NCBI GenBank assembly: GCA_964640055.1
Contig: CAZXFH010000097.1
Coordinates: 1-5,605 of the forward strand
DNA length: 5,605 nt
DNA from: CAZXFH01 sp964640055
GTDB taxonomy: Bacteria; Fidelibacterota; UBA2242; JAFGTP01
Direction of reading: 5' to 3'
Position numbers and translations under genes: made by a program. The notes under the pieces were generated by a model. The model was not told the DNA's origin and ran no database searches. It saw nothing but the letters and a program-made list of their open reading frames with translations. Positions 1 to 5,605 of the stretch are shown piece after piece. Every line of letters begins with the position of its first letter. Within the stretch, counting starts at the first letter, position 1.

Positions 1-7
1 CCGATTC

Positions 8-34
8 CCTGCCTGCGCGGCGCAGTCAGGCAGG
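8..34. repeat. GC-rich inverted repeat (8-bp arms with nested palindrome)
   Basis: CCTGCCTG (8-15) is perfectly complementary to CAGGCAGG (27-34) across an 11-nt spacer. A competing palindrome, CTGCGC-G-GCGCAG, occupies 13-25. Neither is followed by a T-run on either strand, so it does not look like an intrinsic terminator. Its GC content contrasts with the AT-rich bases at 75-135. It could be a copy of a short interspersed palindromic repeat, but a single copy cannot show that. The rest of 1-164 holds no gene or signal that I can support. Confidence 0.6.
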
Positions 35-164
35 CGGCCTTCTTATATTCCCGTATTGCCCTGCCACCGAGACAACAAAGCACAAAAAATATTATTACTC
101 CTGTTTATTTATCATAATGAATAGTTTTCAATTGGTGTCTTCATGACTCTATGGCTAAAAAAAG

Positions 165-1981
165 CTACTCTAAATACGCGGCCAGCCAACGATGCATCTC
201 CCGCCACCAGCGGATGTTGTTCTGGGGACTACTGATCACATGGCCCTCATCTGGAAAAATGACCAGTCTGGCTGGAATCTGTTGGCGTTTTAAAGCCGTG
301 AATAATTGCAGACTCTGGGTATAGGGCACCCGGAAATCCAGTTCTCCCTGAGTGACTAAGGTGGGCGTGCTGAATTTAGGTGCATATTGGGAGGGGGACC
401 ACTTATCATACAGTTGTGGAGCCTGCCAGGGTGTACCGCCGAAATCCCATTCCGGAAACCAGAGCTCTTCTGTGGCCCCCCAAAAACTCTCCAGATTATA
501 CAAACTGGCGTGGCTGACAATACAATCAAAGCGGTCAGTTTGACCCATGATCCAGTTGACGGAATAGCCGCCAAAGGAACCGCCTATCGCCGCCAACCTG
601 GTTTTATCCGTAAAAGGATAATTGGCCAGCACATAATCCAAGCCCAACATTAAGTCCTGATAACAACGGCCGCCGTAATCTTCACTGACCTGTTCCCGGA
701 ATTGGGACCCATAACCGGTGCTGCCCCGCGGGTTGATAAAGACACCCACATAACCGGGTGCGGAAACCAGAGGAAAGGTAAACCAGGTCAGCATGAAGCG
801 GTCCGCCCACATGCCCTGGGGTCCGCCGTGGATGGTCAACACGACCGGATACTTTTTCTGCGGGTCAAAATCAGGGGGACGTTGCAGAAAACCATGGACG
901 GACGTGCCTTCCGCGCCATTAAACCAGAATTCTTCCAGGGGAGCTAAATCCAAATGCCGGAGAACTGTTTCATTGGTGTGCGTTAACTGCACAATCGCAT
1001 TATCCTGAAGGCTGAGCTTAAATATCTCGTTCGGCTGGGTATTGGTGGAACGTAAAAAGACCAGCTGGGTACCATCCGGGCTGACACTCAGACCAGTGTT
1101 ATACCCCTGTTGGGTTAATTGAGTCAGATTCCCTTCTAAATCAACTTGAAATATTGAAGCCTTCCCCTCATCCCGGGCATTAAAGAACAGCGACTTACTA
1201 TCAGGTGCCCAGCGGANNNNNNNNNNNNNNNNNNNNNNNNNNNNNNNNNNNNNNNNNNNNNNNNNNNNNNNNNNNNNNNNNNNNNNNNNNNNNNNNNNNN
1301 NNNNNNNNNNNNNNNNTCGTGACCACTGGACAATGAGACCGGGGGCGTATCAAAATCCGCCGGCGTTAAATCCCGCAGCTGGCCGCTGGCAACCGACACC
1401 AGCAAGACATGATTGCGCTTATCACCCAGCCATTCATGCCACTGGCGGAAGAGTAAGTGGTCAATAGTACGGGCTTTACAAGCCGGCAGCTGCTCCCGGG
1501 TCCAATTTTCCCGTTGAATATCACCGGGAGGTAATTTCCGGGCATGACACAGGATATACTGACCGTTTTGCGACCAGCGGGGACCACTCAGATCGGTTTC
1601 AGCATGGGTTAATTGACGGGCTTCCCCGCCCTTCATATCAATCAAAAAAAGGTTGTCCACGCTATCTCGGGTCGAAATAAAAGCCAGTTGCTTTCCATCC
1701 GGTGACCAGCGGGGGGAATGGTCATCGGCCGTATGGGTGGTTAACCGCTTGGGTGTGCCGCCGGACAGGGGCATGAGCCAGATATCGCGATGATATTTAT
1801 TGGCCATAATTTCCGGGCTATGTAAGGCATAAGCGATCCATTTTCCGTCCGGACTCACTTGCGGGTCCGACACTTTTTTAATACGATACAGGTCCTCCGG
1901 GGTTATGGGATGTTTGTCCCGGGCCAGGCCAATAGCTGTCAAAAGGAGTCCCCAAATCACCATATAGCGTAATACTTGCAT
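165..1981 (-). CDS. Secreted S9 family (prolyl-oligopeptidase type) peptidase, interrupted by an assembly gap
   Basis: This is a serine peptidase/acylaminoacyl- or dipeptidyl-peptidase-like enzyme of family S9 (S9C/DPP5-like), expected in the periplasm or outside the cell, where it would trim short peptides. The N-terminal piece (1981-1317, 221 residues) starts with a Sec signal (MQVLRY, then a hydrophobic run to about residue 20, no lipobox Cys). PD40/TolB-like propeller motifs follow: SPDG at residues 43-46 and 93-96, SQNG at 137-140. The C-terminal piece (1214-165, 349 residues) opens in another frame with two more propeller motifs (WAPDSK, SPDGTQ). It continues into the alpha/beta-hydrolase domain with HGGP (oxyanion), GGSFGGY (nucleophile Ser codon 576-578), Asp in ELDFRVP (336-338) and His in DEGH (240-242). 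The Ser-Asp-His spacings of 80 and 32 residues fit the family. The frame change lies entirely within the 100-N placeholder, so I read one intact gene. Family members are usually near 680-700 residues, so roughly 100-130 residues are hidden. The ATG at 1981 is set by the signal peptide and a strong Shine-Dalgarno. The GTG at 992 is internal, not a start. Confidence 0.93.
1217..1316. other. Assembly gap (100 N) inside the S9 peptidase gene
   Basis: Exactly 100 N, the conventional length for a scaffold gap of unknown size. Coding sequence on the two sides is in different frames on the minus strand (codon low coordinate = 2 mod 3 above the gap, 0 mod 3 below). The true gap length is therefore congruent to 1 mod 3 less a correction, not 100. 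From the missing part of the propeller I estimate some 300-400 nt. Confidence 0.97.
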
Positions 1982-1985
1982 ACCG

Positions 1986-1993
1986 TCCTCCTT
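1986..1993 (-). promoter_or_regulatory. Strong Shine-Dalgarno of the S9 peptidase
   Basis: The minus strand reads AAGGAGGA followed by CGGT and then the ATG at 1981. This near-perfect anti-16S match lies four to five bases from the start. It fixes the start codon and predicts efficient initiation. Confidence 0.85.
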
Positions 1994-1998
1994 GATAT

Positions 1999-2010
1999 TA
2001 TCAATTGATA
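1999..2010. repeat. 12-bp perfect palindrome in the leader of the S9 gene, with a half-site copy at 2023-2029
   Basis: TATCAATTGATA is a perfect 12-bp palindrome between the predicted transcription start and the Shine-Dalgarno. The core AATTGAT recurs in direct orientation at 2023-2029, exactly 20 bp (about two helical turns) away. This geometry suits a dimeric DNA-binding regulator. The stretch is AT-rich, so chance cannot be excluded. Confidence 0.45.
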
Positions 2011-2038
2011 CCAGGGTAATTTAATTGATCGTCCAACT

Positions 2039-2067
2039 GAATCAAATATAAAGAAAGGTCTTGATTC
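2039..2067. repeat. Operator-like inverted repeat over the S9 promoter (GAATCAA-N15-TTGATTC)
   Basis: A perfect 7-bp inverted repeat, with arms at 2039-2045 and 2061-2067. One arm touches the predicted -10 box and transcription start side; the other abuts the -35 box. The half-site centres are 22 bp apart, so a dimer could contact one face of the DNA and block polymerase. The regulator is unknown and none is encoded in the window. Confidence 0.45.
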
Positions 2068-2074
2068 CGGTCAA
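2045..2074 (-). promoter_or_regulatory. Predicted sigma70-type promoter of the S9 peptidase
   Basis: On the minus strand, TTGACC (2074-2069, 5 of 6 to the consensus -35) is followed by an 18-bp spacer and TATATT (2050-2045, 5 of 6 to the consensus -10). Transcription would start near 2038, giving a leader of about 57 nt before the ATG at 1981. The position upstream of a gene with a strong Shine-Dalgarno supports it. If the host belongs to Bacteroidota-like lineages with a different consensus, this would be less reliable. Confidence 0.6.
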
Positions 2075-2135
2075 CCCTGCATGAGACAGCCATAAATGTA
2101 ACCAAAAAAGAGAGCGTTGTATCTAAAAAGTCTAA

Positions 2136-3398
2136 AGATTAAAAATTTTGGCCGATGCCGGTGTTATGGATGCCGGCGCAGCGGGATTTGTCAATTTCCT
2201 GGAGGGCATCTTCAAGCAGATCAACAGAGAAAAACTGATTCGTAAAAAAGAACTGCCTCCGGTTACCATAACGGATGAGATTCATTCCCTGCCCAAATCA
2301 GCCCGTATCAAATACCGTTACTGTACCGAGGCACTGATTAGCCATGTCAATCAGGCGATTTCAAAATTCAGAACCCAGATCAAAAAGTTCGGTGACTCGA
2401 TTATCGTTGCCGGTTCACCGGCCCGGATGCACTTCCATATTCACACCAACCAACCCAGTCAACTCTTCCATAAAATCAAGGAGCTGGGTCAGATTGACCA
2501 GATCAAAGTCGATGACATGCAGCGGCAATATCAGGTCAGCCATAACCGTAAATACCCGATTGCCCTGGTGACGGACTCGGCTTGTGATCTGCCTCCTGAC
2601 ATATTTGAAAAATATCAGATCAACATGGTGCCCTTTCAACTCGCTTTCGGTGATAATCTTTTTCTGGACAAACTGACCATGACCCCGCCCTAGTTCTATT
2701 CCATGCTGGAAACCGATAAGCACTACCCCAAAAGCTCCCAGCCCAGTATTCAATATCTGAAAAACCTCTATTCCTTTCTGACCAGCCATTACGACTCGAT
2801 CATTGCCGTGCATATCTCCGGAGCGTTAACCGGTATCTATCGCAATACGCTTAAAGTGACCGACCCCTATACGGATAAAAATATTCACGTGGTCAACTCC
2901 AAACAGCTATCCGCTGCTCTGGGACTGGCGGTCTTAAGGGTGGCCGAAGCGATTGACCAAGGTCAGAGTTTTGAGCAGATCCAGGCGCAAACCGACAAGT
3001 GGGTCCGCAAAACTCATATCTATACCGATGTACAAACCCTCAAATACATGGTACGCGGCGGCCGGGTCAGCCCCCTGAAAGGATTCATGGCCAAAGTGAT
3101 GAACCTGAAGCCAATTGTATCGGTTGATGAGCAGGGCAAAGCCATTGCCTATGGCAAGTCTTTCAGCCGGCACAGTAATATGAAGAAGATCATTAATATC
3201 GTGCAGCAGGCGGCGCAGGAAAATAAGTTCTGGAAATATGCCCTGGTCCATTCCCAGAATCCGGAACGGGCGCATGAATATGCCCGGCGTTTGACCCATA
3301 TCCTTGGTTACGAACCAGCCTATACGGTTGACATCTCACCGGTGGTCGGCGTCCACAATGGCCTGGGCACTGTGGCCGTGGCGTTTATGTATGCCTAA
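2136..3398 (+). pseudogene. Broken FakA (DAK2)-FakB (DegV) fusion: 5'-truncated and with an in-frame TAG
   Basis: The intact family couples a fatty-acid kinase (FakA/YloV-like) to a fatty-acid-binding DegV/FakB domain in one chain. FakA/FakB phosphorylate exogenous fatty acids to acyl-phosphate for phospholipid synthesis. Here homology starts abruptly at RLKILADAGVMDAG (from 2136), the end of the DAK2 kinase domain, just after a TAA at 2133. About 170 N-terminal residues, with the nucleotide-binding part, are absent. The FakA middle domain follows, with YCTE (Cys codon 2322-2324) and HIHTN (His codons 2436 and 2442); from memory, the corresponding Cys/His residues bind zinc in FakA. The DegV domain begins near 2553 (ALVTDSACDLP). 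At 2691-2693 a TAG interrupts TMTPP-*-FYSML, where relatives have Gln or Glu. The same frame then runs on through SSQPS, ISGALTG and GVHNGLGTV to TAA at 3396. No Shine-Dalgarno precedes the possible TTG (2148) or the internal ATG (2703), so translation of either piece is doubtful. The remaining ~420 codons plus the missing part match the usual fusion length of about 590. Confidence 0.85.
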
Positions 3399-3410
3399 TC
3401 TTGGAATTTA

Positions 3411-3426
3411 TTCCCACCCCTGGGAA
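3411..3426 (+). repeat. Small hairpin between stop codon and terminator
   Basis: TTCCCA (3411-3416) pairs perfectly with TGGGAA (3421-3426) around a CCCC loop, 12 nt after the TAA of the DegV remnant and 8 nt before the terminator stem. There is no T-run, so it is not a terminator by itself. It could stabilise the 3' end of the transcript. Confidence 0.5.
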
Positions 3427-3434
3427 GATATCAC

Positions 3435-3467
3435 AGCCCGAATGACGAATTCGGGCTTTTTATTTTA
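3435..3467 (+). terminator. Intrinsic (Rho-independent) terminator after the Fak fusion remnant
   Basis: AGCCCGAAT (3435-3443) pairs perfectly with ATTCGGGCT (3449-3457) around the 5-nt loop GACGA. A T-rich tract (3457-3467, TTTTTATTTT) follows. It lies 36 nt after the stop of the DegV reading frame and separates that unit from cas6. Its good preservation suggests that the loss of the upstream gene is recent, or that the terminator still serves read-through transcription. Confidence 0.9.
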
Positions 3468-3527
3468 ATCAATCATCCCCTGATAGCCACACGAATGCAG
3501 GGCGCCGGAGCAGCCGCTCTCAGATAC

Positions 3528-3556
3528 TTAAAAATTTTCATTGCATTTATGATAAT
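3528..3556 (+). promoter_or_regulatory. Weak candidate promoter upstream of cas6
   Basis: TTAAAA (3528-3533, 4 of 6) lies 17 bp before GATAAT (3551-3556, 5 of 6) in an AT-rich tract between the terminator and cas6. It would give a leader of about 80 nt. Such AT-rich sequence yields chance matches easily. A promoter is nevertheless expected here, because the terminator at 3435-3467 isolates cas6 from the gene upstream. Confidence 0.3.
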
Positions 3557-3643
3557 ATTTTTTAAATATATAAACAATAACAATACCGGATAAACCCCAA
3601 AAGACCGTTTTTTAAAAATTGTTAATATCTTTCAGGCGGATTT

Positions 3644-3802
3644 ATGCGTTTATTAATTAAGGCAGCGACACAAAAACCCTGTTTTATACCCTTTAACTAT
3701 CAATACCAGTTGCATGCGGCGATCTATCAGCTAATTGGCCTTTCGTCTCGGGATTATTCCACTTTTCTGCATGATACCGGCTTTCGAATGTCCCATAAAG
3801 TG
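3644..3802 (+). CDS. cas6: CRISPR-associated endoribonuclease Cas6, N-terminal fragment cut by an assembly gap
   Basis: Cas6 cleaves the CRISPR precursor transcript within each repeat and makes the crRNAs used by type I and III effector complexes. Only 53 residues are visible before the gap. They carry the typical Cas6 N-terminal pattern: MRLLI strand, PFNYQYQL (residues 16-23), AAIYQLIG, then DYSTFLHDTGF (37-47). The Tyr28/His43 spacing equals that of the catalytic Tyr31/His46 of Pyrococcus Cas6; a lysine follows at residue 52, though not at the exact spacing. The ATG is preceded by AGGCGGA (3634-3640). The usual length is 230-270 residues, so about 180-220 residues, including the C-terminal glycine-rich loop, should lie in the gap. 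No peptide after the gap shows that loop. The family is clear from the N-terminus, but type or subtype cannot be assigned. Whether the complete gene is functional is unknown. Confidence 0.82.
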
Positions 3803-3902
3803 NNNNNNNNNNNNNNNNNNNNNNNNNNNNNNNNNNNNNNNNNNNNNNNNNNNNNNNNNNNNNNNNNNNNNNNNNNNNNNNNNNNNNNNNNNNNNNNNNN
3901 NN
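3803..3902. other. Assembly gap (100 N) that removes most of cas6 and possibly more
   Basis: Exactly 100 N, a placeholder of unknown true size. It must hide at least about 540 nt if cas6 is complete, and could hide much more, such as further cas genes or a repeat array. Repeat-rich CRISPR loci often break short-read assemblies, which fits a gap at this place. Confidence 0.97.
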
Positions 3903-3976
3903 ACTGGTTTTACTGGTTTACCAATTGAAATCTATGCAGTATATGGTGTCATAGGATACCTAAAAAGGGATCAATC
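3903..3976 (+). other. Unassigned 74 nt between the gap and the SWIM gene, with a 9-nt tandem repeat
   Basis: The gap edge starts with two tandem copies of a 9-mer, ACTGGTTTT and ACTGGTTTA (3903-3920). Of the plus frames, one stops at once (WFYWFTN then TGA) and one stops at 3952. The third stays open (TGFTGLPIEIYAVYGV) and overlaps the SWIM start. None matches the glycine-rich C-terminus of Cas6. It may be the tail of another gene hidden in the gap or plain intergenic sequence. Confidence 0.4.
3965..3970 (+). promoter_or_regulatory. Shine-Dalgarno of the SWIM gene
   Basis: AAGGGA ends six bases before the ATG at 3977. It is a moderate match, and it is the reason for choosing this start. The next in-frame ATG lies after the zinc-finger core and would remove it. 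Confidence 0.6.
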
Positions 3977-5605
3977 ATGGAAGAAATTACAGAGGACAAA
4001 ATCCGGAAGCTATCGTCAACCCAAAGCTATCTAAAAGGCAGCGAATATTATAAGTCCGGTCAGGTCAAATCCGTTAATTATGAAAACGGGGGCTATTCCG
4101 GGATTGTTTCAGGGACTTATGATTATCAGGTCAAAGTTACTCCGACTGATAATGACATCAGATTTCACTGTACATGCCCATACGATTTCGGGGGAATCTG
4201 TAAACATTGCGTCGCCCTTGGACTGGCAATTATTGACAACACCGCAGAAATCATGAACCTTAAAAAAACAGAATCAGATGATACCGGAAATGTTGATGAG
4301 CTGTTGGAATCAGCAACTGCCGCAGAGATCAAAACCTTCCTAAAAAAAATTCTGGAAGAATCGCGACCGTACCGGAAAACATTTGAAACCTTTCTAAAGG
4401 GACAGACCGGTGTTGAAAGTGATATAGACATTTCTGAGGTGCGAGACGACCTGATTGCAGATCTGGAAAATTTTGATCTGGAGAACTATCAGCGATTCTA
4501 TGATTATGATGGAGACAATTACGGCCGTTATCGGGAAGAATGGGCGGTTCTGTACGAGGGGGCGCGCTCCGAACTGGAAAACCTATTAAGCGGCGCCATT
4601 AACAATGCAAAACAGGAGCTGGCCAGCGGGAATGTGATTGACGCTTTTAAAATGATTCTGGCGCTATACGAGGCCAGATTCATGGTCGATGAAACGAAAA
4701 TTAGAGATGAAGTCGAAATTTTTTGGAACGGTATCGGGGATGAAGTCGATGATTTCCTGAACGAAATTCTTCGGAATTATGAAATATATTTAATGCATGC
4801 AGAAATCCAACCGGATGCTGCGCTGAGAATTATCGAGATTCTGTTTGACAGGATAAAACGGACCGAAGACGATGACTTCTACCACCTTAAACATTTGCAA
4901 TCAATTTTACTGAGTATCATTGTAAATAAGAATGTCGCGAATAAACTGCTGGCTGCGCTCGGAAAATATAGCACCGACGACGCTGCATCCGATGAAATTC
5001 AGTTGAAAATTGCCGCGATTTTAGAGGATAAAAAACAATGGAAAGCCCTGGCAAACAGATTTTTTCCGAACAATCCCACGATTGCCCATCAACTTCTAAA
5101 TCATTATAAACAAGTGCAAAATGATGCCGAATACCGCCGGGTAGCGGAAGTGGCTTTCCGAAAATGGCCGGATAAATTTGACCGGGAGATATATTCTTAT
5201 CTCAAAACAAAACAAAAATCGGAGTTCCTGGCCCAGGTGCTCATCCATTTTACAATACGGACGGAACGCCTGGACCTATTCAGGGAACTGAAAGATAAAT
5301 ATGGACCGTCAGCGGTCGATCAATTGATCGCTGCCGTACAGGATCAATACGGCAAACAAAAATTCTACATCAAAATTCTGACAGAACTCAAGAATTATGC
5401 AGCTATTCTGGAGTACCTGCAGAAAAATATCCGGTCCGATTCGATCGACTATATGATAGATCCGATCCTCAATATCTATCCCCGGGAATGTTTCGATCTT
5501 GTAAAGAGTAAAACCGAAAAGTACCTCGAAGAGAATATCGGCAGAGACTATTATCGAATCGCCGTTCATTGGCTGGGGTTGCTGAAGGATATTCGGGATG
5601 ATAGC
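3977..5605 (+). CDS. SWIM zinc-finger protein, C-terminus beyond the window
   Basis: This frame is open for 543 codons to the last base of the window, without a stop, so the gene is partial at its 3' end. The N-terminus has the motif usual before SWIM fingers, YLKGSEYYKSGQV (residues 18-30), then a small beta region. The finger itself is C65-x-C67-x7-C75-x-H77 (CTCPYDFGGICKHC), the CxCx(n)CxH zinc ligand set of SWIM domains, which bind nucleic acid or protein partners. Residues from about 90 onward are charged, Asp/Glu/Lys-rich and look helical, with heptad-like stretches as in TPR/HEAT-type repeats (for example the run around ELENLLSGAINNAKQEL). I see no helicase or nuclease motif in this part. 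SWIM fingers occur in SNF2-family helicases and in stand-alone bacterial proteins beside helicases, MoxR or VWA genes. The part beyond the window would decide which. It is cytoplasmic (no signal or membrane segment). It follows cas6 on the same strand across the gap, so an accessory or defence role is possible but is inference only. Confidence 0.88.
   Translation, partial: MEEITEDKIRKLSSTQSYLKGSEYYKSGQVKSVNYENGGYSGIVSGTYDYQVKVTPTDNDIRFHCTCPYDFGGICKHCVALGLAIIDNTAEIMNLKKTESDDTGNVDELLESATAAEIKTFLKKILEESRPYRKTFETFLKGQTGVESDIDISEVRDDLIADLENFDLENYQRFYDYDGDNYGRYREEWAVLYEGARSELENLLSGAINNAKQELASGNVIDAFKMILALYEARFMVDETKIRDEVEIFWNGIGDEVDDFLNEILRNYEIYLMHAEIQPDAALRIIEILFDRIKRTEDDDFYHLKHLQSILLSIIVNKNVANKLLAALGKYSTDDAASDEIQLKIAAILEDKKQWKALANRFFPNNPTIAHQLLNHYKQVQNDAEYRRVAEVAFRKWPDKFDREIYSYLKTKQKSEFLAQVLIHFTIRTERLDLFRELKDKYGPSAVDQLIAAVQDQYGKQKFYIKILTELKNYAAILEYLQKNIRSDSIDYMIDPILNIYPRECFDLVKSKTEKYLEENIGRDYYRIAVHWLGLLKDIRDDS

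Noticed and set aside
151..180. Terminator of the S9 gene at the T-run just after its stop codon (minus strand)
   Set aside because: Only a 3-bp GCT/AGC pairing surrounds the T-run, so there is no stable stem.
356..574. Minus-strand frame of 72 codons inside the S9 gene
   Set aside because: It is an alternative frame of the same strand, while the family motifs (HGGP, GGSFGGY, DEGH) all lie in the other frame.
352..1008. Several plus-strand open frames of 63-88 codons
   Set aside because: They are antisense to the conserved catalytic domain of the S9 peptidase, have no Shine-Dalgarno and no recognisable motif; they are shadows of the real gene.
2691..2693. Pyrrolysine or general TAG recoding
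   Set aside because: The S9 gene in the same window ends in TAG at a sensible C-terminus, and the Fak gene has a second lesion at its 5' end. Ordinary decay or a consensus error is simpler.
2415..2813. Minus-strand frame of 132 codons
   Set aside because: It is antisense to the FakA/DegV remnant, which carries clear family motifs on the plus strand. Nothing recognisable is encoded.
2934..3299. Minus-strand frame of 121 codons
   Set aside because: It is antisense to the DegV C-terminal domain; no start signals or motifs.
3468..3643. A CRISPR array or leader upstream of cas6
   Set aside because: I looked for repeated 25-40 nt units with regular spacing and found none; only AT-rich sequence with scattered TTAAAAATT-like words.
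3925..3960. Promoter for the SWIM gene starting from TTGAAA at 3925-3930
   Set aside because: No acceptable -10 box occurs at 16-18 bp spacing; the nearest resemblance is at about 21 bp.
3735..4034. Plus-strand frame that reads through the second gap
   Set aside because: It depends on the arbitrary 100-N length, is out of frame with Cas6 before the gap and with SWIM after it.
4165..5569. Two minus-strand frames of 88 and 86 codons
   Set aside because: Both are antisense to the SWIM gene, whose 543 codons are open without a stop and carry the zinc-finger motif.

Overview
The window is a scaffold of about 47-48% GC (estimated by eye) with two runs of exactly 100 N (1217-1316 and 3803-3902). 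Runs of that length are the usual placeholder for gaps of unknown size, so this is a draft or metagenome-derived bacterial assembly. The gene set suggests a Gram-negative bacterium, perhaps of the FCB/Calditrichota/KSB1 type. It includes a secreted S9C-type peptidase with a PD40 propeller, a FakA-like/FakB-like fusion, a Cas6 and a SWIM zinc-finger protein. The phylum is inference only; no marker gene is present.

Layout. (1) 8-34 is a GC-rich inverted repeat with no gene. (2) 165-1981, minus strand, is one prolyl-oligopeptidase-family (S9) hydrolase with a Sec signal peptide, beta-propeller repeats and an intact Ser/Asp/His triad. The first gap breaks it, and the reading frame changes across the placeholder. 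A strong Shine-Dalgarno and a good sigma70-like promoter lie upstream. That promoter overlaps a perfect 7-bp inverted repeat, and a 12-bp palindrome lies in the leader. (3) 2136-3398, plus strand, is a FakA(DAK2)-FakB(DegV) fusion gene that looks dead. It begins abruptly near the end of the DAK2 kinase domain and carries an in-frame TAG at 2691, after which homology continues in the same frame. An intrinsic terminator follows at 3435-3467. (4) 3644-3802 is the N-terminus of a Cas6 CRISPR RNA endonuclease, cut by the second gap. (5) 3977-5605 is a long open frame (543 codons, no stop) for a SWIM zinc-finger protein with a large helical C-terminal part. It runs off the right edge of the window.

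Working together. The S9 peptidase and the Fak fusion are divergently arranged housekeeping or metabolic genes, and the latter appears degraded. Cas6 and the SWIM gene lie downstream of the terminator on the same strand. They may belong to an accessory or defence region whose centre is hidden in the second gap: the rest of cas6, possibly other cas genes, possibly a repeat array. No CRISPR repeats are visible in the resolved sequence. The features most worth following are the gap-hidden Cas6/SWIM junction and the broken fatty-acid kinase fusion.
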